A stretch of DNA of 64,000 bases from Vreelandella halophila (GCF_009856365.1 NZ_WMEX01000002.1:186001-250000), one strand, 5' to 3'. Numbered from the stretch's first letter, positions 36,170-46,453 are shown. Notes: generated by a model from the sequence alone, not told the origin. Made by a program: numbers and translations.

Positions 36170-36841
36170 ATGGAATGGGGTTACATGGGCAAGGTGCCCA
36201 GCCGCGGGGACTTCATCATACAGGGCTTGCCTGGTGAGCTTCGCGAGCGCTGGTTCGAATGGTGTCAGGCGGCACTCGCGGTCAGCCGTGAACAGTTGGG
36301 TGAGCGGTGGCTGGACGCCTACCTCACCTGCCCGATATGGCACTTCGCCGCCGCTCCAGGGGCGGTGGCGGAAACCGGCATGATCGGAACCCTGATCCCC
36401 TCGGTGGACCGGGTCGGGCGCCACTTTCCGTTTCTTGTGGCTGGTGTCCACGAGGGAGCGCTTATCGACGCCTGGCGTCAGCCTGAATGGTTCAGTGCAA
36501 TGGAGGAATCGGTGCTGGCGGTGCTCGAGGATAACTGGGCTGAGACGGAATGGGCCCGGGTGCTCGCAGGCATCAGTGCCCCGGAGCCGAGCGTGAGGCG
36601 GCTCCGGTGGCCGGAAGGCGAGGGCAATCTGATGATGACGGCGGAATGCGGGGAGGCGGACTGGCTCGCGGCCATGCTCGAAGCCGGACGCAACCCCATG
36701 CTCTGGTGGAGCCAGGGTTCCGCGTTCGTGGAGCCGGCCATGCTCCTGACCGAGGGCCTGCCACAGGTGGGTCAGTTCGCGGCCATGATCGCCGGCCAGT
36801 GGCGTGACCATGGCTGGCGACAGGGTGTGGTGGCGGAGTAG
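36170..36841 (+). CDS. tagF: T6SS post-translational repressor TagF
   Basis: This 223-residue protein has the DUF2094 start WGYMGKVPSRGDFIIQGLP and the HFPFLVAGV segment. In Pseudomonas aeruginosa TagF blocks T6SS assembly independently of, and in parallel to, threonine phosphorylation. In some bacteria it is fused to the phosphatase; here it is a separate gene directly before it. Confidence 0.92.
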   Translation: MEWGYMGKVPSRGDFIIQGLPGELRERWFEWCQAALAVSREQLGERWLDAYLTCPIWHFAAAPGAVAETGMIGTLIPSVDRVGRHFPFLVAGVHEGALIDAWRQPEWFSAMEESVLAVLEDNWAETEWARVLAGISAPEPSVRRLRWPEGEGNLMMTAECGEADWLAAMLEAGRNPMLWWSQGSAFVEPAMLLTEGLPQVGQFAAMIAGQWRDHGWRQGVVAE

Positions 36842-36844
36842 GTG

Positions 36845-37651
36845 ATGGAACTGAGCTCGGTTGGGTTCACCCACCAGGGAGGAACCCGGGAACACAACGA
36901 AGACGCCTGGCGGGCCTGGCCCGAAGCCGGACTCTGGCTGGTCGTGGACGGGATGGGCGGTCACAGTGCGGGGGATGTGGCCAGTCGCATCATCTGCGAT
37001 ACCGTCGGCCGCGATCTGGCGTACCACGGAGCAGCCGCCTATGACATTGAGCGCCTGGAACAATCCCTTCAGGCCGCCAATGAGGCGGTGCGCGACTATG
37101 GTGCCCAGGCGCTCGGTGGCGGGACACTCGGTGCCACACTGGTCGCTCTGCAGATCCGCGATGGCCGGTATCGTGTGCTCTGGGCTGGGGACAGCCGCTG
37201 TTACCGTCTGCGGTCACAGCATCTTGAGCAGCTCTCCAGGGACCACAGCCAGGTCAATGACCTGATCCGGGCGGGTATGCTCAGCCCCGATAATGCCCGC
37301 GGTCATCCCATGGCGCACGTGGTGACACGGGCCCTCGGTGTTGAACCGCGTGTCGAGCTGGAGCGGGCCGAGGGGCAGGCGCGCCCCGGGGATCTGTTCA
37401 TGCTTTGCAGCGACGGGGTCAGTGACGAGTTTGAAGACCAGGAGCTTCATGGTTTTCTGGCCAACAGCAGCCTGCAGGATGCGAGCGATGCCATCCTGTA
37501 TTCGGCACTGGTTAACAAATGCAGCGATAATATTACCTGCCTTCTGGTCAAAGCCGAAATGAGCGGTTACCATTCACGCGCAATCAGGGAAGAGCGGGAT
37601 CCGGATGCAACAATTCCGGTGCGGGTGCCGCAAAAGACGACACAGGGATAA
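36845..37651 (+). CDS. pppA: T6SS-associated PP2C protein phosphatase, PppA-like
   Basis: This 268-residue PP2C-type phosphatase has all the metal-binding motifs: REHNEDAW near the start, VVDGMGGHSAGD, the aspartate of LCSDGVSDEF and the C-terminal DNITCLLV. It should remove the phosphate that PpkA places on the FHA protein and so switch the system off. GGAG at 36835-36838 is 6 bases before ATG 36845; a GTG one codon earlier is less well spaced. The stop overlaps the tssA start (TAATG). Confidence 0.92.
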   Translation: MELSSVGFTHQGGTREHNEDAWRAWPEAGLWLVVDGMGGHSAGDVASRIICDTVGRDLAYHGAAAYDIERLEQSLQAANEAVRDYGAQALGGGTLGATLVALQIRDGRYRVLWAGDSRCYRLRSQHLEQLSRDHSQVNDLIRAGMLSPDNARGHPMAHVVTRALGVEPRVELERAEGQARPGDLFMLCSDGVSDEFEDQELHGFLANSSLQDASDAILYSALVNKCSDNITCLLVKAEMSGYHSRAIREERDPDATIPVRVPQKTTQG

Positions 37652-38799
37652 TGTGTGTGCAGGTTATGGACGACACAGCAACACCTCTCTTCGACTTCGA
37701 AGCACTCCTGAAACCGATTTCCGAGGCCCATCCCTGCGGTGATGACACCCGTGAGGATGATGCCCCGGACGCCCCCTATTTCCATCTGAAAGACCTGCGC
37801 AGTCAGGCCCGCGCTCTTGAACGTCAACGCCAGATCGATGGCGAGACGGGCGACCCCACCCAGTGGCGGGAACTGGCGGAGCGTATTCCGGCGCTCCTGG
37901 CTGAGCGCAGCAAGGACCTGGAGCTGGTCGCCTGGTACGTTGAGGCCCTTTGCCGGGAGCATGGCTTTGAGGGCCTGGCCCACGGGTTTGATCTCGCCCG
38001 TCGCATGCTGGAACAGCACTGGGATCAGCTGCACCCCCTGCCCGATGAAGAGGGCATGACCACACGGATGGCACCGCTGGTTGGGCTCAACGGCGGGGAT
38101 GCTGAAGGCACCCTGATACAGCCGATTCTGGAGGCCCCGGTGCTGGCACATCCGGACTCCGGGTGGATCGCCGCCTGGCAGCTGGAGCAGGCGGCCGAGA
38201 TGACGCGCCTGGATGAACAGAAAGCTCAGCAACGGATCGCATCGGGCGTGCCCTCGGAGGAGGATGTGGCGAGGGCCGTTCGGGAGACGCCCCTGAGCGA
38301 TCTGCAGGCGCTGTCCGACGCCATTGAGCGGGCATGCTCCGCCTTTACTGCCCTGAGCGAGGCCATGGACCGGGTTATGGAAGGTGAGCCGCAGCCCACC
38401 AGCCACATCCGTTCCGCGCTGGAACGCTGCCGGAGCATCTTTACCCATTATGCCGGGGAGCGTCTCGAGCGCGCGTGGGCTGTCGCGGCTTCTGAAACGG
38501 GTGATGACGGTGCGCCGATGCCGGACGCGGAGGCCGGGCGTGATCACGCCACATCGGTACAGGACCCCGTGCGGGTTGCCATCGACAGTCGCGCGCGGGC
38601 GTTGGAGCAGTTGCGGGAACTCGCCGCTTTCTTCCGCCAGACTGAGCCCCATTCCCCTGTTTCCTACGCCATTGATCAGGCCGTGCGCTGGAGCGAGCTG
38701 CCGTTGCCGGAACTGATGCAGGAGTTGATAGAGGACAAGAACGTCCGAGACGGCTTCGCCAGGATGACCGGGGTACCGTTGCAGGACGCGGGGGGCTGA
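37651..38799 (+). CDS. tssA: T6SS cap/priming protein TssA
   Basis: This 382-residue protein has an ImpA N-terminal domain (LLKPISEAHPCGDDTREDDAP near residue 20, ARRMLEQHWDQLHPLPDE near 110). A helical middle region and a C-terminal region follow (PVSYAIDQAVRWSELPLPELMQEL), as in type VI TssA proteins. TssA coordinates tube and sheath polymerisation. The ATG at 37651 overlaps the phosphatase stop; an internal ATG at 37666 is an alternative. Confidence 0.9.
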   Translation: MCVQVMDDTATPLFDFEALLKPISEAHPCGDDTREDDAPDAPYFHLKDLRSQARALERQRQIDGETGDPTQWRELAERIPALLAERSKDLELVAWYVEALCREHGFEGLAHGFDLARRMLEQHWDQLHPLPDEEGMTTRMAPLVGLNGGDAEGTLIQPILEAPVLAHPDSGWIAAWQLEQAAEMTRLDEQKAQQRIASGVPSEEDVARAVRETPLSDLQALSDAIERACSAFTALSEAMDRVMEGEPQPTSHIRSALERCRSIFTHYAGERLERAWAVAASETGDDGAPMPDAEAGRDHATSVQDPVRVAIDSRARALEQLRELAAFFRQTEPHSPVSYAIDQAVRWSELPLPELMQELIEDKNVRDGFARMTGVPLQDAGG

Positions 38800-38862
38800 A
38801 CGCCGTATTGGGCCTGACTAGGTCGGGCTGACATTCCAGAAGGACGACAAGGAGATACCGAC

Positions 38863-39375
38863 ATGGAAAGCGTCCACGACAAACTTTCACGAGTCCGCAA
38901 ACCGCGGGTCCACATCACGTACGACGTCGAAACTGAAGGCGCCATGGTCAAGAAAGAGCTGCCCTTCGTGGTCGGCGTCATGGGGGACTTCTCGGGTAAC
39001 AACAACACCGATCTGAAGCCGCTCAAGGACCGCCGCTTCATCCAGATTGACCGGGACAACTTCGACGACGTCATGCGTCGCATGAGCCCGAAACTCGCGA
39101 TGAAGGTGGACAACAAGCTCTCCGATGATGACTCGCAGATGGCGGTGGAGCTTGAGTTCAACCGCATGGAGGACTTCGAACCCGAGGCCATCGTGAACCA
39201 GGTGGAGCCGCTGCGCGAGCTCATGGAAACCCGTAACAAGCTGCGGGACCTGATGACCAAGGTGGATCGCTCGGAGGAGCTCGAGGAACTGCTGGAGCGG
39301 GTTCTCAGCAACTCCGAGGACCTGAACAGCCTGAACAGCGAACTGGGAACCAGGGAAGGGGAGGATTCGGAATGA
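38863..39375 (+). CDS. tssB: T6SS contractile sheath small subunit TssB
   Basis: This 170-residue protein has the conserved [30 protein letters not shown] and [20 protein letters not shown] patterns of TssB/VipA. It co-polymerises with TssC into the sheath whose contraction drives injection. It overlaps tssC by 4 bases. An AAGGAG site precedes the start. Confidence 0.97.
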   Translation: MESVHDKLSRVRKPRVHITYDVETEGAMVKKELPFVVGVMGDFSGNNNTDLKPLKDRRFIQIDRDNFDDVMRRMSPKLAMKVDNKLSDDDSQMAVELEFNRMEDFEPEAIVNQVEPLRELMETRNKLRDLMTKVDRSEELEELLERVLSNSEDLNSLNSELGTREGEDSE

Positions 39376-40862
39376 GTGCTGAAGAGCAGACCCAGGAAGC
39401 AGTCACCGGAGAAGGCGAAAGCCTGAGCCTCCTGGACCAGGCCATTGGGGCCACCAAGCAGACGGAAAGCGACCGTGCGCGGGAGCTGATCCGCACCCTC
39501 ACCGACGAGGCCATGAAAGGCACGGTGACCTGGAACAAGAACCTGAATGTCACCTTTAACCAGGCCATTGCCGCCATCGACGAGGCGATCTCGAGCCAGC
39601 TCTCCGAGGTCATGCATAACGAGGAGTTCCAGAAGCTGGAAGGCTCCTGGCGTGGGCTCCAGCACCTGGTGATGAACTCGGAGACCAGCTCCAGCCTCAA
39701 GATCCGGGTACTCAACGTGAGCAAGAAGGAACTGCACAAGGATCTTTCCAAGGCCGTGGAGTTCGACCAGAGCCAGACCTTCAAGAAGATCTACGAATCC
39801 GAATTCGGAACCCCGGGCGGCGAGCCCTATGGCGCGCTGATCGGCGACTATGAGTTCAGCAACCACCCCACGGACATGGAGACCCTGAGCCTGATGTCCA
39901 ATGTGGCGGCTTCCGGCTTCTGTCCGTTCATTGCCTCTTCCGGTCCGGGACTCTTCGGATTCGATGACTGGACTGAGCTGACCAAGCCCCGGGACCTCGA
40001 GAAGGTGTTCGAATCCGTGGAGTACACCAAGTGGCGCTCCTTCCGCGAGAGCGACGATTCCCGGTTCGTGACCCTGACCATGCCCCGGGTACTGGCGCGT
40101 CTGCCCTACGGTTCCGCGACCCAGCCGGTGGAGGCCTTCAACTTTGAGGAATTCGACATGGATGCGGATTCCGGCATGTCCGTGGCGGCCGACCACAACG
40201 ACTACTGCTGGATGAACGCGGCCTACGTCATGGGCACCCGCCTGACCCAGGCGTTCGCGAAATATGGCTTCTGCACCGCCATCCGGGGCGCCGAGGGTGG
40301 CGGTAAGGTCGAGGGCCTGCCGACCCATGTCTTCCAGAGCGATGACGGCGATCCGGATCTGAAGTGCCCGACCGAAATCGGCATCACCGATCGGCGCGAG
40401 GCGGAACTGAGCAAACTCGGCTTCCTGCCGCTGTGCCACTACAAGAACACGGACTACGCGGTGTTCTTCGGGGCCCAGACCTGCCAGAAGCCGAAGGTGT
40501 TTGATAACCCGGACGCCACCGCCAACGCGGCGATCTCCGCGCGCCTGCCGTACCTGATGGCGACCTCGCGCTTCGCGCACTACCTGAAGGTCATGGCGCG
40601 GGACAAGATCGGTTCCTTCATGGAGGCCGAGGACGTGGAGAACTGGCTCAACCGCTGGATCCTCAACTACGTGAACGGGTCCGAGGGCGGCGGCCAGGAC
40701 ATCCGCGCGCGGTATCCGCTGGCGGATGCGAAAGTGGAAGTGCGCGAGATTCCGGGGCGGCCCGGTTCCTACAACGCCGTCGCCTGGCTCCGGCCCTGGC
40801 TGCAGCTGGAGGAACTGTCCACCTCGCTGCGGATGGTGGCGAAGATTCCGGAAGCCGGCTGA
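39372..40862 (+). CDS. tssC: T6SS contractile sheath large subunit TssC
   Basis: This 496-residue protein has the standard TssC/VipB features: an [31 protein letters not shown] core (given here as a region near residues 60-95), the [18 protein letters not shown] segment and a C-terminal [20 protein letters not shown]. With TssB it forms the sheath. A second TssC-like gene follows directly. Confidence 0.97.
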   Translation: MSAEEQTQEAVTGEGESLSLLDQAIGATKQTESDRARELIRTLTDEAMKGTVTWNKNLNVTFNQAIAAIDEAISSQLSEVMHNEEFQKLEGSWRGLQHLVMNSETSSSLKIRVLNVSKKELHKDLSKAVEFDQSQTFKKIYESEFGTPGGEPYGALIGDYEFSNHPTDMETLSLMSNVAASGFCPFIASSGPGLFGFDDWTELTKPRDLEKVFESVEYTKWRSFRESDDSRFVTLTMPRVLARLPYGSATQPVEAFNFEEFDMDADSGMSVAADHNDYCWMNAAYVMGTRLTQAFAKYGFCTAIRGAEGGGKVEGLPTHVFQSDDGDPDLKCPTEIGITDRREAELSKLGFLPLCHYKNTDYAVFFGAQTCQKPKVFDNPDATANAAISARLPYLMATSRFAHYLKVMARDKIGSFMEAEDVENWLNRWILNYVNGSEGGGQDIRARYPLADAKVEVREIPGRPGSYNAVAWLRPWLQLEELSTSLRMVAKIPEAG

Positions 40863-40898
40863 GGCCACCGCGTAACACAGTCGTGACAGGGATGTGTC

Positions 40899-42353
40899 AT
40901 GGGTAGTGCAGAGTTCAACGCCGGAATGACGGCAACAGCGCTGGCCGGGGTGACCACGGTTGCGGGGCTGGTGGAACGCCTTGCGGTACTGGCGCCCGGA
41001 ACCCGCTGGGATCGGGATCAGGTGACGGCACTGCTGGTGGGCGCGCTGGAGGAGCTTGACGCGCGTCTCAACGAGCAGGTGAACGCCATCCTGCATCATG
41101 CGGCATTCCAGGCGCTGGAGGCGAACTGGCGGGGCGTTCAGCTGTTGACCGAACAGGCGGCCCATGACGATACCGAAGGACTGGTCCGGATCCGGATGCT
41201 GGATCTGGGATGGGGCGAACTGAGCCGGGATCTCGCCCGTGCCATTGAATTCGACCAGTCCCAGCTGTTCGCACGGCTCTATTCCGAGGAGTTCGGCAGC
41301 CCGGGGGGTGAACCCTTCGGGCTTCTCCTCGGCGCCTACAGCGTGAGCCATCGGGTCAAGGGTGGTCAGGCGAACCTGGAGACACTGGGCGAGCTGGCAC
41401 GGGTGGCGGCTGCGGCTTTTGCGCCGCTGATCCTGAACGCGGATCCGAGCTTCTTCGGGGTGGACCGGTTCGCCGAGCTGGCAAGCGTCATGGATCTGGA
41501 GAGTCATTTCGACCAGCCGGAACTGGTGCGCTGGCGCTCGCTGAGGCGCAGCGAGGATGCCCGATTCCTGGGGCTGGCCATGCCCGGCATGCTGATGCGG
41601 CGCCCCTATGCGGACGCGGGGCCGGGACCGGAAGCCTTCCGGTTCCGCGAGAAGGGCGATTCGCCGGACAGGGACTACCTGTGGGGGCCGGCCTGTTTCG
41701 CTGTGGGCACCGTGGCAATCCGGGCGTTCTGTCATTCGGGCTGGTTCGCCCAGATCCGGGGATACCGGGAAGGACGGGTGGCCCACGGCACGGTGGATAA
41801 CCTGCCCGAGGTCCAGACACTGTCCTCGGCGGGGCGGATCTTTCCGACCCGCAGTCCGGTGGAATGGCAGATCAGCGACCGGATGGAACGGGTCCTGGCG
41901 GACCAGGGCTTCATTCCGCTGTTGCCGCTGGTGAACACGGAGATGCTGGTGCTGCATTCGGTCCCGTCGATCCAGGAGCCGGCCCATTACGACCAGGGCG
42001 AGGCCCAGGTCAGCGCACGGCTGGCCGCCATGCTGCACTACACGCTCTGCGTCTCGCGGTTTGCCCACTACCTGAAGGTGATGGGCCGGGATCGCGTGGG
42101 CGGCTACCAGTCGCCGGAGGAGTGCGAGACCCAACTCCAGCGCTGGCTGCACCGCTACACCATGGCAACGGAAGGCGCTTCGGACGAGATGCGCGCACGC
42201 TTCCCGCTGCGCAGTGCCAGCGTCAAAGTCCGCCCCCGGCCGGGGCAGCCGGGGCGCTACGACTCGGTGATCCGCTTGCAGCCCCATTTCCAGCTGGACC
42301 AGCTGGTGACCAGCATGCGGCTGATTACGGAACTGACGCCGATACAGAACTGA
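40899..42353 (+). CDS. Second TssC-family sheath protein (ImpD/TssC40-like paralogue)
   Basis: This 484-residue protein is collinear with TssC. It shares [40 protein letters not shown]-type segments and the C-terminal FQLDQLVTSMRLITEL. It differs through most of its surface and has a longer N-terminus with EELDARLNEQVNAILHHAAF. Frame and length are intact, so it is not a remnant. Agrobacterium carries two TssC proteins (TssC40 and TssC41), and Rhizobium imp loci have impC and impD, so this is probably the second sheath component. Whether it makes mixed or alternative sheaths cannot be judged here. Confidence 0.88.
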   Translation: MGSAEFNAGMTATALAGVTTVAGLVERLAVLAPGTRWDRDQVTALLVGALEELDARLNEQVNAILHHAAFQALEANWRGVQLLTEQAAHDDTEGLVRIRMLDLGWGELSRDLARAIEFDQSQLFARLYSEEFGSPGGEPFGLLLGAYSVSHRVKGGQANLETLGELARVAAAAFAPLILNADPSFFGVDRFAELASVMDLESHFDQPELVRWRSLRRSEDARFLGLAMPGMLMRRPYADAGPGPEAFRFREKGDSPDRDYLWGPACFAVGTVAIRAFCHSGWFAQIRGYREGRVAHGTVDNLPEVQTLSSAGRIFPTRSPVEWQISDRMERVLADQGFIPLLPLVNTEMLVLHSVPSIQEPAHYDQGEAQVSARLAAMLHYTLCVSRFAHYLKVMGRDRVGGYQSPEECETQLQRWLHRYTMATEGASDEMRARFPLRSASVKVRPRPGQPGRYDSVIRLQPHFQLDQLVTSMRLITELTPIQN

Positions 42354-42401
42354 TGCCCGGGCGACGGACCCGGAAATGCACGGACGAACAGGAACAGGGA
42401 T

Positions 42402-43211
42402 ATGGAACCCATCAGGCAGTACCTGTCCACCGGTGAACTGACGCCGGCCATCGAAGCCATCCAGGCGCACCTGCGCGAGGCACCCTCGGCCAGTGACTGG
42501 CGTGCCTGCCTCGTGGAGCTGCTGTGCATTGCCAATGACCTGGAACGGGCTGACCAGGTTCTGGAGCACCTGGCACGCCATCATCCGGACTGGCTGGCCG
42601 GAGCGGCCAACCTGCGCCAGTTGCTCAGGGCCCAGCAGGCGCGCCTCGCGTTGCGTGAAGGTCAGCTTGCGGATGACGTTGTGGCCACGCCCGGCGAATC
42701 CCTGGAAGCGCTTCTCAAGCTCCACGCGGAACTCCGCAGTGGTGGCATGGACGCGGCCAGCGAGGCCGCCAGGGCGCTGGAGGAGGCCCGTTCGACGGTC
42801 CATTTCCAATGCGGCGACCAGGCGGGCCCGGTACGCGACTGTGACGACACCCTCAACGGTTATCTCGAGGCACTGGGGACAGACGGCCATTTCTACCTCT
42901 GGCAGTGGGATGAGCTGGAGAGCATCCGCTTCGAGGCACCGGCCTCCCCGCTGGAATGGGTATGGCGACGGGCCCGTGTGGCCCTGACCAGTGGGCGTCA
43001 GGGCGAGGTACTGCTGCCGCTGACCTATGCAAACAGCCAAACGGATGCGCAGAAACTGGGCCGCGAGACGGACTGGGTGGAACCTGCTCCCGGGATTGTG
43101 ACGGGCCTTGGGCTCAAGCTGCTGTTGGTCGGCGATGAGGCGGTGCCTCTGGAAGGTCGGGTGGAGCTGGAACGCCAGAGCCGGGCCGGGGCCGATCATG
43201 AAACCGTCTGA
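42402..43211 (+). CDS. tagJ: T6SS accessory protein TagJ (ImpE/HsiE-like)
   Basis: This 269-residue protein has an N-terminal helical repeat-like half (YLSTGELTPAIEAIQAHLRE, LVELLCIANDLERADQVLEH) and a C-terminal ImpE-type half (FYLWQWDELESIRFEAP, EVLLPLTYANSQ). TagJ binds the N-terminal helix of TssB in Pseudomonas and works with ClpV in sheath recycling. It overlaps tssE by 14 bases. Confidence 0.9.
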   Translation: MEPIRQYLSTGELTPAIEAIQAHLREAPSASDWRACLVELLCIANDLERADQVLEHLARHHPDWLAGAANLRQLLRAQQARLALREGQLADDVVATPGESLEALLKLHAELRSGGMDAASEAARALEEARSTVHFQCGDQAGPVRDCDDTLNGYLEALGTDGHFYLWQWDELESIRFEAPASPLEWVWRRARVALTSGRQGEVLLPLTYANSQTDAQKLGRETDWVEPAPGIVTGLGLKLLLVGDEAVPLEGRVELERQSRAGADHETV

Positions 43212-43662
43212 TGCCCGCAATGGGCTGCAGCTGAGTCTGCTCGACCGCTTGCTGGAGGACGGCGCGGTCCGGCCGAGCCTGGCCCGGATCCGGCAATCCG
43301 TGCGCCGGGACCTGGAGTGGCTGTTGAACGCCCGGCGCAGCTGGCTGCCGCGCGAGGCGGCCGGGTCGGAACTCGACCAGTCGGTGCTGGGCTACGGCCT
43401 GCCGGATTTCACGGTCATGGAACTCAGCACCGAGGACGGTCGGCAGTGGCTCTGCGAGGAGGTCAGGCGGACGATCCGGCGGTTTGAGCCCCGCCTGGCC
43501 CGGGTCGACGTGGTGATGCGGGATACGGAGACCCCCATGGACCGCTACCTTCGGCTGCGCATCGAGGGCATCCTGCTGGTCGAGCCCGTACCGCAGCCCG
43601 TGGCGTTTGATTCGGAACTGGAACCGGTGAACCTCTCGGTAACGCTCAGGGAGTGCGCGTGA
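43198..43662 (+). CDS. tssE: T6SS baseplate protein TssE
   Basis: This 154-residue gp25-like protein has the SLLDRLLEDG start, the VRRDLEWLLNARRSW segment and the GYGLPDFTVMEL motif typical of TssE. With TssF and TssG it builds the baseplate wedge that nucleates the sheath. ATG 43198 lies within the end of tagJ; the start matches family length. Its stop overlaps the tssF start by one base. Confidence 0.95.
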   Translation: MKPSDARNGLQLSLLDRLLEDGAVRPSLARIRQSVRRDLEWLLNARRSWLPREAAGSELDQSVLGYGLPDFTVMELSTEDGRQWLCEEVRRTIRRFEPRLARVDVVMRDTETPMDRYLRLRIEGILLVEPVPQPVAFDSELEPVNLSVTLRECA

Positions 43663-45476
43663 TGGGTGACGAGCTGCTTCAGTACTACAACCGGGAACTG
43701 GCCTATCTCCGGCGCCAGGGCGCCGAGTTCGCCGAGGCCTATCCGCGTGTCGCCGGGCATCTGCGGATGAGCGAGGAGTCGGTTGAGGATCCGCATGTTT
43801 CCCGGCTCCTGGAAGGTGTGGCCTTTCTTTCAGCGCAGATCCGGCAGCGTCTGGACGGCCACTTCACGGAGCTGGCGGATGTGCTCATGGGCACACTGTA
43901 CCCGGATTACCAGGCGCCGATCCCGTCCATGAGCATCCTGCAGATGACACCGGCACCGGCGCTTAAGTCCATTGCGCCGCTGGAACAGGACGTGGCCTTC
44001 GAAACGGTTTCAAGGGAACACCCGAAATGCCGTTTCGAAGGCCGTGGCGAACAGGCCGTGGGGCCGATTGAGGTGATCGGGGGCGCCTTCGAGAACAGCC
44101 CCTTCGAGGCCCCGCGTCATCCCCGGGTGGCGGGGGCCCGCAGTATCATCCGGCTTCGTCTTCAGGCGCGGACGTCGTTCCAGGACCTTGATCCCCAGTG
44201 GCTCCGATTCTACCTGCACGGTCAGTCGCACCAGAGCCATGAACTCTACGACCTCATCCACCGCACCGGCCTGGGCTGCGCCATGGTGCCGGTGGATGAC
44301 CAGCGCCAGGTCCGTTTCTTTCCGGGCGACGCCCTGCGCCCTGTTGGTTTTGACGACGATGAAGCACTGGTGCCCTGGGGGCAGCGCGGGTTCACCGGGT
44401 ACCGGCTGCTGACCGAGTATTTCCTGTTCCCGGAAAAGTTCCTGTTCGTCCAGCTGGACGGGCTCGCTGGCCAGTGGCCGGAGACCCGGGAAGTGGACCT
44501 GTATTTCTATCTGGGCGAAGGGAACGAGGAACAGGAAAAGCGGTTTGTGGCGGACCACATGAGGCTCTGGTGCACACCGGTGGTAAACCTGTTCAGTGAT
44601 CGGCTTGAGCCGGTGCGCTCTGATGAGGGGGAATACCGCCACCGCCTCGCACCCCGCTACGGCGACAGTGACGTGAGCGAAGTGGTGGACCTGGAACGCG
44701 TGGACCTGCTGCGTGACGGAAAGGCGCGTGAGCTGGCTCCCTATTACGGCCGCGGCCACCCCAAGTGGCAGAACACGATGAACGTCTACTGGCACCTTCA
44801 CCGTGAACAGGCGGAATGGGCCGGTGGCCGCAATGAACCGGGAACTGAGGCCTGGCTGAGCCTGGTGGATCATCGTTGTGTGGAGCAGGGCCGGGAGTCA
44901 TTGCCGCGCGATGAGACACTCGCCGTTAGGGCCCGGTGCTGCAATCGTAACCTGCCCGCCAGCCTGCCATTCGGCGGTGGGTCGCCCCGGTTCCGGGCCG
45001 TGGATGAATCCCGGGTGGAGCGGGCAGAGGCGATTGTGGCGCCGACCGAAACGGTTCGCCCCGAGTTGGGCAATGCCGGTCGCTGGCAGTTCGTTCAGCA
45101 CCTGACACTGGCGCATTTCGACGGGCCGGATGCACTGGAGCGGTTGCGCACGGTGCTCCAGCTTCACGACTTCCGCAAGACACCGGAAACCCGGGCCCTG
45201 ATTGACGGCATCGAGGACGTCGCCATCAAGCCTTCGGTGGCACGGGTCGGAACTGGCGTGCAACGGGGCGTCTGCCGGGGCAGTGACGTGGTGATCACCT
45301 TCTCGCGTCCGAGCTACGCAGGGACCAGCATCTATCTGTTCGCCGCGGTTCTGGACCGGTTCTTCGCCCACTTTGCCCAGCTGAACAGTTTCACCCGGCT
45401 GCGGGTTCGGCTCAGTGGCCAGAACCAGGATTACCACGTCTGGCCCGCCCGGGCCGGGGAGCAGACGCTGCTATGA
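43662..45476 (+). CDS. tssF: T6SS baseplate protein TssF
   Basis: This 604-residue protein begins LLQYYNRELAYLRRQGAEFA and continues with VEDPHVSRLLEGVAFLSAQI and LYPDYQAPIPSMSILQM, the classical TssF/VasA pattern. An AGGGAG site lies 8 bases before ATG 43662; an in-frame GTG at 43653 is an alternative three codons earlier. It overlaps tssG by 4 bases. Confidence 0.96.
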   Translation: MGDELLQYYNRELAYLRRQGAEFAEAYPRVAGHLRMSEESVEDPHVSRLLEGVAFLSAQIRQRLDGHFTELADVLMGTLYPDYQAPIPSMSILQMTPAPALKSIAPLEQDVAFETVSREHPKCRFEGRGEQAVGPIEVIGGAFENSPFEAPRHPRVAGARSIIRLRLQARTSFQDLDPQWLRFYLHGQSHQSHELYDLIHRTGLGCAMVPVDDQRQVRFFPGDALRPVGFDDDEALVPWGQRGFTGYRLLTEYFLFPEKFLFVQLDGLAGQWPETREVDLYFYLGEGNEEQEKRFVADHMRLWCTPVVNLFSDRLEPVRSDEGEYRHRLAPRYGDSDVSEVVDLERVDLLRDGKARELAPYYGRGHPKWQNTMNVYWHLHREQAEWAGGRNEPGTEAWLSLVDHRCVEQGRESLPRDETLAVRARCCNRNLPASLPFGGGSPRFRAVDESRVERAEAIVAPTETVRPELGNAGRWQFVQHLTLAHFDGPDALERLRTVLQLHDFRKTPETRALIDGIEDVAIKPSVARVGTGVQRGVCRGSDVVITFSRPSYAGTSIYLFAAVLDRFFAHFAQLNSFTRLRVRLSGQNQDYHVWPARAGEQTLL

Positions 45477-46447
45477 GTGTGGAAGCAGTAGCCGGTGAAA
45501 AGGACTTCTTCCGCACGGTATGGCGCCTTCAGCGCCAGATTCCGGAGCGTCGTTCCCCGTACCGGCGTGTCGGGCATGACGGCTGGCCGAGCCAGGAACT
45601 GGTCCGTTTCCGCACCAGCCAGCACATGGGCTTCGTGGGCTCGGACCTGGTGGCGGCGCATGAGGAGCAATTGGAAGAGGGGGTTACCCGGGGCGAACTA
45701 ACCGTGGACAGCCTCGGCCTGACCGGCGCCCGGGGCGCGCTGCCTTCCCACTACACCGAGATGGTGCTGGCGCAGGTCCGGTCCCGTTCGCCCGCGCTGC
45801 GGGACTTTCTGGACATGTTCAACCATCGGTTGCTGTCCCTGCTCTACCGCAGCTGGGAGAAGACCCAGCCGGCTGTGCAGCAGGAACACACCGAAGCGGA
45901 TGCGTTCACCACCGTCCTCGGGGCAATGACGGGCGCGGAGACGGATCTGGACGTCCACTATGGGGCTGCCCTGGCGCGTGGCCCACGGTCCGCCAGTATG
46001 CTCCGGCACTGCCTCGAGGATCTGTGCGGTATGCCGGTGGCGGTCACGCCGCTGCAGGGCGAGTGGGCTGATGTGGCCGACGTGGACCAGACCCGTCTGC
46101 CCGATGCGTCACGCCCCCGTGGCCAGCATGCCCGGCTCGGGGAGGCCATGCTCGGAACACGGGTATGGATCGCCGATCACGGGGTGCGGATCACCTTCCA
46201 TGCGGAGGAGGAAGCCCAGCTCCGCTCGCTTCTGCCGGGTGGCACTCTCAGCCCGGTCATGCAGAGGCTGAGCCGGAAGCTGGTGGGCGGACAGACGGCC
46301 CTGCATTACCGGGTGCGGGCGCGTTCGGCCATGGTGACCGGCGCGCGGCTGGATGGCCGCGCCCGTATTGGAAAGAACAGTTTCATCGGGGCGTTCCGGA
46401 ATCCGGAGCAGCCCCTGGAGATCGGTTTCAGGCCAGGGAAGGAGTAA
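45473..46447 (+). CDS. tssG: T6SS baseplate protein TssG
   Basis: This 324-residue protein has the TssG/VasB start FFRTVWRLQRQIPERRSPYRR and VRFRTSQHMGF. GLTGARGALPSHYTEMVL and DMFNHRLLSLLYRSWEK are the most conserved part of the family. It stands between tssF (4-base overlap) and clpV (6-base gap). Confidence 0.95.
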   Translation: MSVEAVAGEKDFFRTVWRLQRQIPERRSPYRRVGHDGWPSQELVRFRTSQHMGFVGSDLVAAHEEQLEEGVTRGELTVDSLGLTGARGALPSHYTEMVLAQVRSRSPALRDFLDMFNHRLLSLLYRSWEKTQPAVQQEHTEADAFTTVLGAMTGAETDLDVHYGAALARGPRSASMLRHCLEDLCGMPVAVTPLQGEWADVADVDQTRLPDASRPRGQHARLGEAMLGTRVWIADHGVRITFHAEEEAQLRSLLPGGTLSPVMQRLSRKLVGGQTALHYRVRARSAMVTGARLDGRARIGKNSFIGAFRNPEQPLEIGFRPGKE

Positions 46448-46453
46448 CCCGCC

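Noticed and set aside
40899-42353. Second tssC as a decaying duplicate
   Set aside because: It is full length without frameshift, keeps the conserved sheath segments, and two-TssC systems are known.
38676-43220. Very long minus-strand frame (about 1500 codons) opposite tssB, tssC and the second tssC
   Set aside because: Its translation is low-complexity and mirrors conserved sense genes; high GC removes stop codons in this frame.
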